Assembly (NCBI GenBank): GCA_937864375.1
Contig: CALMJO010000549.1
Span: 1 to 14,261, forward strand
DNA length: 14,261 nucleotides
Direction of reading: 5' to 3'
Origin: an uncultured Spirochaetota bacterium
GTDB lineage: Bacteria > Spirochaetota > UBA4802 > UBA5368
Shown: piece after piece, positions 7,339 through 13,536 of the stretch
Numbering within the stretch: position 1 is the first letter of the stretch
Layout: each line of letters starts with the position of its first letter
Notes under the pieces: model-generated
What the model saw: only the letters and a program-made list of their open reading frames with translations
What the model was told of the DNA's origin: nothing
Database searches by the model: none
Position numbers and translations under genes: made by a program

Positions 7339-7689
7339 ATGAAACATATTTTCATGTTTTGTGCAGCGCTTGTGCTCTTGTTCCCCCTTCCCGCCCGCGC
7401 TGAGAAGATGCAGATCGCCGTACTCGACCTTGAGCCAAAGGGCATTCCCAAAATAATGGCCGGTGCCGTTTCGGACATCGTGCGCTCGGAGCTGGTGAAA
7501 TCCGGCTACTTCACCGTGGTGGAGCGGGGGCAGATGGACGCGATCCTCCGGGAACAGGGCTTCCAGATGACCGGGTGCACGGACAGCGCCTGCGCCGTGC
7601 AGATGGGGAAGCTGCTTTCCGCGAAAAAGATTCTCATGGGAGAGATTGTAGAAAATAGAATTATTGCGACCGTGTATCATGCAATATGA
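7339..7689 (+). pseudogene. CsgG/FlgO-like exported protein, truncated in its core
   Basis: The 116-residue product starts with a clear Sec signal peptide (residues 1-21, cleavage after ARA). It then shows the start of a CsgG/FlgO-like fold: MQIAVLDLEPKGIP (24-37), SDIVRSELVKSGYFTVVERG (45-64), LREQGFQMTGCTDSACAVQMG (70-90) and KLLSAKKILMGEIV (91-104). In relatives the sheet continues for another 100 or more residues after this last motif. Here the frame runs 12 more residues that look unrelated and stops. The sequence also changes from GC-rich to AT-rich at about 7645. I read this as a gene cut by deletion or insertion rather than a natural short form. The promoter and the Shine-Dalgarno CAGGAG, six bases before the ATG, are intact, so a short product may still be made. 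The gene at 12386 has a related core. Confidence 0.65.
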
Positions 7690-7776
7690 GCAGAAACACA
7701 GTCGCATAAAGTCAAAAACAGGCCACGAGAGGTTTATTAGAGCCACGGCATGATTGATCAAGCACATGAGAATCTT
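7627..7776. repeat. 12-bp inverted repeat pair around the end of the truncated gene
   Basis: AAGATTCTCATG (7627-7638) recurs as its exact reverse complement CATGAGAATCTT (7765-7776), 126 bp away. The first arm lies in the conserved KILM codons of the CsgG-like gene, so the second arm looks like an inverted copy of gene sequence. The motif CATGGGAG is also present in direct orientation at 7635-7642 and 7778-7785. Confidence 0.5.
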
Positions 7777-7926
7777 GCATGGGAGTCCGTATAAGTGATT
7801 AATACACGCGGAAATCATGCACCTAGTTGTGTATCGGCGCAGCGTGGATTGGATTCCTTTGCCAGCTTGTAAATTTAAGCGCACGGTGAATCGCCTAAGA
7901 TCGACTGTACCAGATTGGAAGGAATT
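7690..7926. other. Intergenic region before the GAF-AraC regulator
   Basis: This stretch of 237 bp carries the second arm of the inverted repeat and no recognisable gene. I found no remnant of the missing CsgG-like C-terminus in the forward frames. A long minus-strand frame through here is the antisense of the upstream gene and looks spurious. TTGCAT (7775-7780) with a 17-bp spacer to ATTAAT (7798-7803) is a weak possible promoter for the regulator. Confidence 0.3.
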
Positions 7927-8820
7927 ATGCAAAAAGTGGCATCACCCTACTCGTCCAGAGACCATCCGGGAGAGAGGGATAAATCTGCAATTTCCCTTGA
8001 GCATCTCATAATAGAACTGGCCTTTCAGAAAAACGACACTGATATGGCTCGGGTATTCCTGAAAAGGGCCATGGAGTTCTATAATGCAAATAGAGGATTT
8101 CTTATAAAAGTAGATAACGAATTAAATCCGTCCTTCATGGCCGAGGCATGCTTGGATAAAAAGATTTCGCGACATTTTCATTCCGGTCATTTCAGGTACA
8201 TTATTAAAAAGGTTTGCAGTAAAATTCTAAATTGCGCTGCGGCAGGCACTCCTCTCGTAAATCTTCTACGATCAAATCAGGCGAGTGTCATACTTCCGCT
8301 TTCAAGGCCGAATGGATTATTTGGAATATGCTATATGGAGGCCAGTTCGATCGGGGCTTCCGCCCGATTATACTCCGATGAAATGATCCAGTGCTATGCC
8401 GTCGAAGGCGCCATGATGCTTGAATTGGCGGAATTGTATTATCAAGTTGGAACAATAAAACGGCGAAAAAAGCCGGCCGGGGGCCCGGATGCTTCCCGCC
8501 AGTTTCTGGAGGCAGCGAAATATATTCGTGCAAATTCCACCGAGAAATTAAACAAAAAGAAATTTGCGAACATGATGGGTATGAACCCCGATTATTTTGC
8601 ACGCCAGTTCAAGCATGTAACGGGAAAGACATTATGCACGTACATCAATGAAGTGAGGTTGGAAGAGGCGACCAGGATGCTGAGTATCCCCCGCAAAAAG
8701 ATCATTGATATTGCAATGGATGCGGGCTTCGAGAGCCTACGAACGTTTAACAGGGAATTCAAGCGAAAATTCGGTAAAAGTCCGCGGCAATTCAGGGAGG
8801 GCGACGTTTATATACAGTGA
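7927..8820 (+). CDS. AraC-family transcription regulator with N-terminal GAF-like domain
   Basis: The protein has 297 residues from the ATG; a TTG four codons upstream is possible, but GGAAGGA lies within three bases of this ATG. Residues about 22-172 look like a GAF-type sensor domain: a leading helix, FYNANRGFLI (51-60), a central helix, then SVILPLSRPNGLFGICYMEA (120-139) and a final long helix. The C-terminal 100 residues form an AraC DNA-binding domain with two helix-turn-helices, the first at about 208-230 and the second with the signature IIDIAMDAGFESLRTFNREF (259-278), then KFGKSPRQFR. It should bind DNA in response to a small ligand or redox signal at the GAF domain; the signal is unknown. 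It is the only regulator in the accessory region and precedes the lipoprotein and metalloprotease genes, which are plausible targets. Confidence 0.85.
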   Translation: MQKVASPYSSRDHPGERDKSAISLEHLIIELAFQKNDTDMARVFLKRAMEFYNANRGFLIKVDNELNPSFMAEACLDKKISRHFHSGHFRYIIKKVCSKILNCAAAGTPLVNLLRSNQASVILPLSRPNGLFGICYMEASSIGASARLYSDEMIQCYAVEGAMMLELAELYYQVGTIKRRKKPAGGPDASRQFLEAAKYIRANSTEKLNKKKFANMMGMNPDYFARQFKHVTGKTLCTYINEVRLEEATRMLSIPRKKIIDIAMDAGFESLRTFNREFKRKFGKSPRQFREGDVYIQ

Positions 8821-8850
8821 TGTCCAGGTAACCGGAGGCGAAGGGCATCT

Positions 8851-8878
8851 CAATATCAGCCAATTCAAGATGATATTG
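8851..8878. promoter_or_regulatory. Inverted repeat, candidate operator
   Basis: CAATATCA (8851-8858) and TGATATTG (8871-8878) are exact reverse complements with a 12-bp spacer, so the half-site centres are 20 bp apart, about two helical turns. The repeat ends seven bases before the -35 box of the lipoprotein promoter, a usual place for an activator site, and 31 bp after the AraC-type gene. No T-run follows, so a terminator is unlikely. An 8-bp repeat of this kind can occur by chance in a window this long. Confidence 0.4.
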
Positions 8879-8885
8879 GAATGGC

Positions 8886-8914
8886 GAGACAAAACAATAC
8901 TGATGCAGTATAAT
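8886..8914 (+). promoter_or_regulatory. Sigma-70-type promoter for the small lipoprotein gene
   Basis: A perfect -10 box TATAAT (8909-8914) sits 17 bp after GAGACA (8886-8891), which matches four of six -35 positions. Transcription would begin near 8921, giving a leader of about 85 bases. The weak -35 box next to an inverted repeat fits an activated promoter. Confidence 0.55.
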
Positions 8915-9005
8915 ATCTAAGCTTGTGGTGGCAGGGATTATTGCCAATCCGTATAGGTTTCCATAAGCAGGATAGATAATTTACAAGAATTCGCGGAGGG
9001 AATTT

Positions 9006-9440
9006 ATGGGAAAAACAAATCCAATTTTTCGAGTGGGTGCCATTTTTCTTGTTAATCTGGGAGTTATCGTAACTTTGGGGGGGTTGGGTTGCTTTCAGGA
9101 AGAGAGTAATAAGGATAAAACGCCCCCCCCGAAAGCATACATACACAATTATACGACAAATGCCCAAATATATAATATGAGCTATGGTTCTACGACCTGG
9201 AGCGAATATCTCTATCCTGATGAATATACAGAAGAAAAGACAATTCCGAACACGATCAATTATTTTTATTTTAGGGCCTCCAATGGCTCCTATTATGTTA
9301 GTTGTTATATAAATTTTTCTTTATATGCTAGTGATCCTCCGGAAGATGGAAATATATACGAGCTATGTTTATCAGGTTCAGTTTCTTCGGGGACAGGTAT
9401 AAGCTGTAGCCAACTTTACTTTGATCTTTATGAGGATTAG
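9006..9440 (+). CDS. Small lipoprotein of unknown function
   Basis: The 144-residue protein has a lipoprotein signal peptide: a basic start, a hydrophobic stretch at about 10-27 and a lipobox LGGLGC with Cys29. A charged, proline-rich linker follows (EESNKDKTPPPK). The mature domain of about 100 residues is rich in Tyr, Ser, Asn and Thr and beta-like (YIHNYTTNAQIYNMSYGSTTW, then INYFYFRASNGSYYVSCYI). Its three further cysteines (Cys100, Cys121, Cys134) could allow a disulfide bond. I do not recognise the family. The Shine-Dalgarno GGAGGG lies five bases before the ATG. The coding sequence is the most AT-rich in the window yet carries a run of seven G (9077-9083) and a run of eight C (9123-9130), both near the lipobox. 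It is likely a surface or periplasmic lipoprotein, probably a recent acquisition. Confidence 0.7.
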   Translation: MGKTNPIFRVGAIFLVNLGVIVTLGGLGCFQEESNKDKTPPPKAYIHNYTTNAQIYNMSYGSTTWSEYLYPDEYTEEKTIPNTINYFYFRASNGSYYVSCYINFSLYASDPPEDGNIYELCLSGSVSSGTGISCSQLYFDLYED

Positions 9441-9496
9441 TGAACAATTCTAACAGTTCATTATTATAAAACATTAAAAGCATCGTAACAAGAGAT

Positions 9497-9526
9497 TTTA
9501 CATTTCTATAAAGAGGTGATTATAAT
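9497..9526 (+). promoter_or_regulatory. Sigma-70-type promoter for the metalloprotease gene
   Basis: TTTACA (9497-9502) matches five of six -35 positions. A perfect -10 box TATAAT (9521-9526) follows after 18 bp. The start of transcription would be near 9533, with a leader of about 108 bases. A weak stem of TGAAC/GTTCA (9441-9460) just before may end the lipoprotein transcript. Confidence 0.6.
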
Positions 9527-9640
9527 CCTCCCGCAGCGGCTTTAAAGGCAGTGGGAAAGGGCTTGTTAGGGAGAATGCAATTTCCGCCTGCTCCTATATC
9601 TATACAACGATCGGCTGGCCATGCGACGTAGAAGTTATCC

Positions 9641-11266
9641 ATGATGTGTAAAATTATCCTAACTGCATTCATCTGTCTCGCAACCGGCGCGCCCTGTTTT
9701 TCCATGCCGCCGCATCCCGAAGTTATCAAAGCCCACAATGAGTCAGGGTCCATTAGAGCGCTCTCTGAGCGGTTGGGAGCGATGACCCGTATGGGGATGA
9801 ACAAGGCGGAGCGAACATTTCCCACAACCGGCACCAGGAAGGTGCTGGTCATACTCGTCGGTTACTCGGATGTGGCGATGAACGCCGCTTCCACGCAAGC
9901 TTTCTATTCGAACTTGTTCAATGGTGGCGGTACGACTGCGCTCACCTGGAAAAAGTACTATGAGGACATGTCCAATAACCAACTGCATCTCGAGTTTACC
10001 ATAGTAGGACCATATAGCGCATCTAATATGCTGGCATACTATGGAACTAATGTAAGTGGAAACGACCGATATCCGGGGACGCTTGTGGGAGAGGCGATTG
10101 ATGCCGCGGATGCCGACGGCGTTGACTTTGCTCCCTTTGACAATGACGGTGACGGAAAAGTGGACAATGTCGTGTTGATCCATGCCGGTCAAGGCGAAGA
10201 GTCCGGTGCGGATGCGAATACCATCTGGTCGCACCGTTGGACGTTGGATGCCGCTGAGTATTATGGTGATGGAAGCGGCCACAGGACCTGCGATGGAAAG
10301 ATCGTGAACGATTACACGATCCAGCCGGAGTACGTATTTGCCGCCGGGGATACGACAATCGGCGTTTTCGCGCATGAATTTGGCCATATTCTTGGGCTTC
10401 CTGACCTGTATGACACTACATACGTGACCGACGGCGTAGGCCGATGGAGTCTTATGGCGGCCGGGTCATGGAATGGTTCCAATGGTGATGTGCCGGCTCC
10501 GCTTCTCGCGTGGGAACGTGCACGGCTCGGCTGGATTGCGACTCCTGATATCCGGGTGGCGCGCGCCTTCAATAGCGAAAGTCGCAGGATGTCGTCTATA
10601 TCCGTCGTAGCGGGCGTGCTCTTTCTATGTTGGGTCCTCTCAATAGCGATGAAAAGAATGGGGTTGGGTACTTCAAGGCGAAAGACGGCGTTAGCAATCG
10701 CTTCGCTGTTTTTCCTGACTGCGACTATCTACCTGGGGTGCGGCGAGAATCCGAAAAAAAATTCCGGCTCCAGTGACGCAACGATTGACGCAACGTTGGG
10801 CGATATCGACACGAGTTACAGGGCAATAAAAATTCCACTGGGCGACAGCTTTAAAGAGCAGTATTACCTGCTTGAAAACAAGTTCAATAAAGCGAATACA
10901 TGGAGTGAATATCTCCCCGGCAGCGGGCTCCTTATCACGCGCATAGATGATTTTGTTATCAACGAAGCGCTGCCCACGAACGAGGTTAACTCAAACTATT
11001 TCGGCTATCCGGAGGTGAACGGACTTACCATTATTGAAGCAGACGCAAATGCTGAATTAATGACTGGTGGCGCGCCGCAGGGACAAGATACCGATCCATT
11101 CTTCGCCGGAAACAATGGCAGACTCACACCGGAATCATTTCCATCCACATCATATAACAAGTACAATTCGAATCATACCACGGTGCTCATTGGAGGAGGA
11201 ACCGCTGATATCAATATTACTGAAATCAGCGCCCCGGGAGCGGAGATGAGTTTTACTTACGAATAA
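9641..11266 (+). CDS. M6-family metalloprotease with an internal two-helix membrane insert
   Basis: This 541-residue protein starts with a Sec signal peptide (about 1-21), then MPPHPEVIK, typical of M6 (immune inhibitor A-like) secreted zinc proteases. Further family marks are KVLVILVGYSD (67-77), FDNDGDGKVDNVVLIHAGQGEE (166-187; acidic loop likely binding calcium), the zinc motif HEFGHILGLPD (245-255; His245, Glu246, His249) and the Met-turn region RWSLMAAGSWNG (268-279). The family continuation resumes at YRAIKIPLGD and EQYYLLENK (393-413). Between them, about 305-380, lies a segment foreign to the family: SSISVVAGVLFLCWVLSIAM (318-337), a basic loop, then TALAIASLFFLTATIYLGCG (349-368), the latter resembling a lipoprotein signal (LGC, Cys367). 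The catalytic motifs are intact. No frameshift was found. The Shine-Dalgarno sequence is weak. Confidence 0.88.
   Translation: MMCKIILTAFICLATGAPCFSMPPHPEVIKAHNESGSIRALSERLGAMTRMGMNKAERTFPTTGTRKVLVILVGYSDVAMNAASTQAFYSNLFNGGGTTALTWKKYYEDMSNNQLHLEFTIVGPYSASNMLAYYGTNVSGNDRYPGTLVGEAIDAADADGVDFAPFDNDGDGKVDNVVLIHAGQGEESGADANTIWSHRWTLDAAEYYGDGSGHRTCDGKIVNDYTIQPEYVFAAGDTTIGVFAHEFGHILGLPDLYDTTYVTDGVGRWSLMAAGSWNGSNGDVPAPLLAWERARLGWIATPDIRVARAFNSESRRMSSISVVAGVLFLCWVLSIAMKRMGLGTSRRKTALAIASLFFLTATIYLGCGENPKKNSGSSDATIDATLGDIDTSYRAIKIPLGDSFKEQYYLLENKFNKANTWSEYLPGSGLLITRIDDFVINEALPTNEVNSNYFGYPEVNGLTIIEADANAELMTGGAPQGQDTDPFFAGNNGRLTPESFPSTSYNKYNSNHTTVLIGGGTADINITEISAPGAEMSFTYE
10556..10786 (+). other. Inserted membrane/lipobox-like segment within the M6 protease gene
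   Basis: This in-frame stretch (about residues 306-381; edges approximate) separates the M6 catalytic domain from its C-terminal beta domain. It encodes two hydrophobic helices divided by a basic loop (KRMGLGTSRRK), then a lipobox-like YLGC and a Ser/Lys-rich linker. In M6 relatives the residues after LGW run straight into a beta strand, with no membrane helices. The segment looks like a signal peptide with lipidation site placed inside another protein. A 9-bp direct repeat GACGCAACG (10775-10783, 10787-10795) sits at its right edge. Confidence 0.55.
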
Positions 11267-11302
11267 AAAGCATTGAGAAGTCGTATTCGTCAAATGAAAC
11301 CG

Positions 11303-11329
11303 GAGCCCGAGAAATTCCCGGGCTCTTCT
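11303..11329. terminator. Intrinsic terminator between convergent genes
   Basis: GAGCCCG (11303-11309) pairs with CGGGCTC (11319-11325) around a 9-nt loop, followed on the plus strand by TTCT and more pyrimidines. It lies 37 bp after the metalloprotease stop and 44 bp beyond the stop of the convergent outer-membrane gene, so it may serve both. The T-run is imperfect. Confidence 0.6.
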
Positions 11330-11372
11330 ATGCTCTTCAAGAAACTTCGTAACTTAACGTTCAAGCCGCCCC

Positions 11373-12191
11373 TTAAAATAGATAAATCCCCGCGAGCGTC
11401 AATCCGAGGAACTGGTCATTCTTGGATCCGGTCCATCCGTTCGCCGGATCATCGAATTTCACGCTGTATATCTGGTAGCGCACCCCGACCTGGAGCATGA
11501 AATTGTCGGTCGCCAGGTATGAAAGGTTCGGTTCGATATTAAGGCCGACCGAATCCTTGGTCTTTACTTTCTCCCCTTCAAATTTGTACTCGGGCATCAC
11601 ATACATGACGCCTCCCTGGACCCCGGCTACCAGGCCTTCGGCAATGGAAGTTGCAACGGCGATACCCGCAGTGGGGATGCTGTTCTTCATCTCGACCTCA
11701 AACCACGGACTCCCCGACAACTCGGTCTTATATTTCGCGGTGATATATTTGTACCCGGCATATACTTTGAAGTATTCGTTGAGCACACGGCTGATGGAAA
11801 TGTCCACGTCCTTCCTGTTCATTTCGGTCTTCGTCGTGATTGCCAAGGGCGTTGTCGATTCCTCCCAATCGGTACTTGTTTTAAATGAGCTTAACACCAT
11901 AAAGGCGGCGCTGAATGACCAGTCTTTATCATCCGTCAGGTATCCCAGCATTGGTCCTGCAAGGAATCCGCTGCCCGGCTTCGCGGTTGAAGACCAGTTA
12001 TCACCGGGATTGGCATCGTTCAAGCCCTGTACGAATGACTCCGCAATAGCCTTATCGAATGCCGAGTCCCATTGCGCATACCAGCCCTTGACGCCGAGCA
12101 TGACCGTCCCTGCCTGCGTAACGGTGGATGCTGTCAGCATGAATAAAAGCAGGAACATCCCACACCAGACCTGGAAATTTCTTATTAGCAT
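11373..12191 (-). CDS. Outer-membrane beta-barrel protein candidate
   Basis: The 272-residue protein has a signal peptide (about 1-27, ending TVTQA before GTVMLG). The rest shows alternating hydrophobic and polar residues, as in transmembrane beta strands: TVMLGVKGWYAQW (29-41), AGPMLGYLTDDKDWSFSAAF (78-97), DVDISISRVLNEYFKVYAGY (128-147) and LVAGVQGGVMYVMP (187-200). The last strand, FLGLTLAGIYLF, ends in phenylalanine, the usual outer-membrane assembly signal. Length and strand count suggest a barrel of about 8-10 strands, of the general outer-membrane protein type; the exact family is not recognised. GAGGT lies seven bases before the ATG. It is convergent with the metalloprotease gene and divergent from the CsgG/FlgO-like lipoprotein, sharing a 194-bp upstream region with it. 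A porin, adhesin or structural role cannot be separated from sequence alone. Confidence 0.72.
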   Translation of the reverse strand: MLIRNFQVWCGMFLLLFMLTASTVTQAGTVMLGVKGWYAQWDSAFDKAIAESFVQGLNDANPGDNWSSTAKPGSGFLAGPMLGYLTDDKDWSFSAAFMVLSSFKTSTDWEESTTPLAITTKTEMNRKDVDISISRVLNEYFKVYAGYKYITAKYKTELSGSPWFEVEMKNSIPTAGIAVATSIAEGLVAGVQGGVMYVMPEYKFEGEKVKTKDSVGLNIEPNLSYLATDNFMLQVGVRYQIYSVKFDDPANGWTGSKNDQFLGLTLAGIYLF

Positions 12192-12307
12192 AAATATACC
12201 TCGAATTAAATTTACAAGGCCAAACAGTCATTTGAGATTACGGCAGAAGCATGCGCAAGAATCAATGCATTGTCTGGCCAAAGCTAGAACATTCAATTAT
12301 GGCCGGA

Positions 12308-12335
12308 TTACATATTCATACTTAGTTATCATAAT
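12308..12335 (+). promoter_or_regulatory. Possible promoter for the CsgG/FlgO-like lipoprotein gene
   Basis: CATAAT (12330-12335) matches five of six -10 positions, with TTACAT (12308-12313; three of six) 16 bp upstream. It lies in the region between the divergent outer-membrane and lipoprotein genes and would start RNA about 45 bases before the start codon. I found no clear promoter for the minus-strand gene in the same region. Confidence 0.3.
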
Positions 12336-12385
12336 ATCATTAATACTGTAACTCGCGCATGGAACAATTTGAGAGGGATAATTAC

Positions 12386-13171
12386 ATGAAAAACAAAATG
12401 CTTCTATTATTTGTCATCATAGCGGTGCTTTCAGGCTGCGAAACATCGAACAGGTATGTTAAGGTTTCCCGCGCCATTGACGCCGACGTTCCCAAGGATA
12501 AAATCAAAGTGATCTCGGTCATGAAATTTGAGGATCTCACAGTAGACACCACAAAATACAAGTCGTGGAGTTCGGGAATTTCCGACCAGGTGATGGAGTC
12601 CCTGGGGGCTATTCCCTATTATAGCGTGATCTCCCGCAACTATACTGTGGATATCGTAATGAAGGAGCAGGAGTTTCAACTCCTGGGAGCAACGGATGTA
12701 GACAGCGCGGTGAAGCTGGGAAATCTCTTAAACGCGCAATACATCGTGGTAGGATCTTACCAGGTAATGGGCAATTTCATCCAGATCAACTCCAAAGTGA
12801 TGACAGTGGAAACGGGACAGTTGGTCGTGCAAGCTTCCGTGATGGGGCCCATTGATCAATTTTTTATTCATCAGAACGAAATCGCATTAAGGATTTGCCA
12901 GGGAATGAACCTTTTCCTGAGTCCCGAGGTCCAGAAAAAACTTCTTGCCAGGTGTGAAACCAAGGTAGTTGAGGCATCTCTGGCGAATTATCAGGGGCAG
13001 GAAAAAATGGAGGAAATAACCGTGCTCAAGAAGAAGGGGGAAACAAAAAAGATTAAGGAGATTGCCAGGAAAGCGGAGGAAGATTTTAATAAAGCGGTCA
13101 ATCTGGATAAGGACTATAAAAAGGCTCTTGATAACAAAAGAAAAGTGCTGGGCAGCATTATTACACTTTAA
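12386..13171 (+). CDS. CsgG/FlgO-like lipoprotein with charged helical C-terminus
   Basis: The protein has 261 residues from this ATG. An ATG nine codons earlier is possible, but GAGAGG sits nine bases before this one and the product then begins with a proper lipoprotein signal, MKNKM plus a hydrophobic stretch and lipobox VLSGC (Cys18). The core (about 38-150) follows the CsgG/FlgO-like pattern: DKIKVISVMKFEDLT, an amphipathic helix (SSGISDQVMESLG), YYSVISRNYTVDIVMKEQEF, DVDSAVKLGNLLNAQYIVVGSY and INSKVMTVETGQLV. This is the same core as the truncated gene at 7339, here complete. The last 65 residues are strongly charged and helical (KKKGETKKIKEIARKAEEDF, then VNLDKDYKKALD), resembling a TPR-type repeat. 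It is probably periplasmic, anchored in a membrane, with a role in assembling or stabilising surface structures; the partner is unknown. Confidence 0.8.
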   Translation: MKNKMLLLFVIIAVLSGCETSNRYVKVSRAIDADVPKDKIKVISVMKFEDLTVDTTKYKSWSSGISDQVMESLGAIPYYSVISRNYTVDIVMKEQEFQLLGATDVDSAVKLGNLLNAQYIVVGSYQVMGNFIQINSKVMTVETGQLVVQASVMGPIDQFFIHQNEIALRICQGMNLFLSPEVQKKLLARCETKVVEASLANYQGQEKMEEITVLKKKGETKKIKEIARKAEEDFNKAVNLDKDYKKALDNKRKVLGSIITL

Positions 13172-13536
13172 TGATGCTCCAATTTTCGTGAGTTGAGCCT
13201 AATTCACACTAGTGCATCCGCTTTTTATGCAGCCAGCCCGTTTCAAGGCAATAGGGAGCCCAAGTAGGCAGTGGGTTATAACCTGATAACTCGATCATTG
13301 GGTAATCCTATACCACAGGGGACCGGTCTCGAAACAGATCGGTCCTTTTCGTTCCGGTTCACGTTTCCTGCAAAACACCTGTCCGGGGAGCGGGCGCGTC
13401 CCCTGGCATTCAAGTCCCGAATTATTATTGCATTCTGATTCATCGTGCCCTATCTTTCTGGTGCATCGATCGATAGAATCAAACACCAGCGATATTCAAC
13501 TCGATTCGCCAGAAAGATTTTCTCGCAGGAGGTCAC
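13172..13536. other. Intergenic region with terminator and possible promoter
   Basis: No gene is recognised here. The first 148 bp show nothing I can assign. The intrinsic terminator at 13320-13349 follows. A second GC-rich hairpin with one bulged base (GGGGA...TCCCC, about 13384-13402) has no T-run. TTGCAT (13428-13433), a 17-bp spacer and TATCTT (13451-13456) form a weak possible promoter for the next gene. The composition changes from AT-rich to GC-rich across this gap. Confidence 0.4.
13320..13349 (+). terminator. Strong intrinsic terminator
   Basis: GGACCGGTCT (13320-13329) pairs over ten positions, one of them G-U, with AGATCGGTCC (13336-13345) around a 6-nt loop, followed directly by TTTT. 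It lies 148 bp after the CsgG/FlgO-like lipoprotein gene, the nearest plus-strand gene, and isolates it from the next gene. Confidence 0.8.

Noticed and set aside
7300..7932. Open frame of 210 codons on the minus strand across the truncated CsgG-like gene.
   Set aside because: Its sequence is low-quality (His- and Leu-rich, no motif), it lies antisense to a gene with a clear promoter, ribosome binding site and signal peptide, and it resembles no family I know.
9620..9640. Earlier ATG at 9621 as a start for the metalloprotease.
   Set aside because: It is followed by an in-frame TAG after two codons, so it cannot start the protein.
11497..12351. Plus-strand frame of 284 codons opposite the barrel protein gene.
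   Set aside because: The minus-strand reading has a signal peptide, beta strands and a terminal Phe with a good ribosome binding site; the plus reading has none of these.
13172..13319. Possible small RNA or tRNA between the CsgG/FlgO-like lipoprotein gene and the terminator.
   Set aside because: No tRNA-like arms or known RNA motif are visible; the distance alone is not enough, although an unassigned RNA cannot be excluded.
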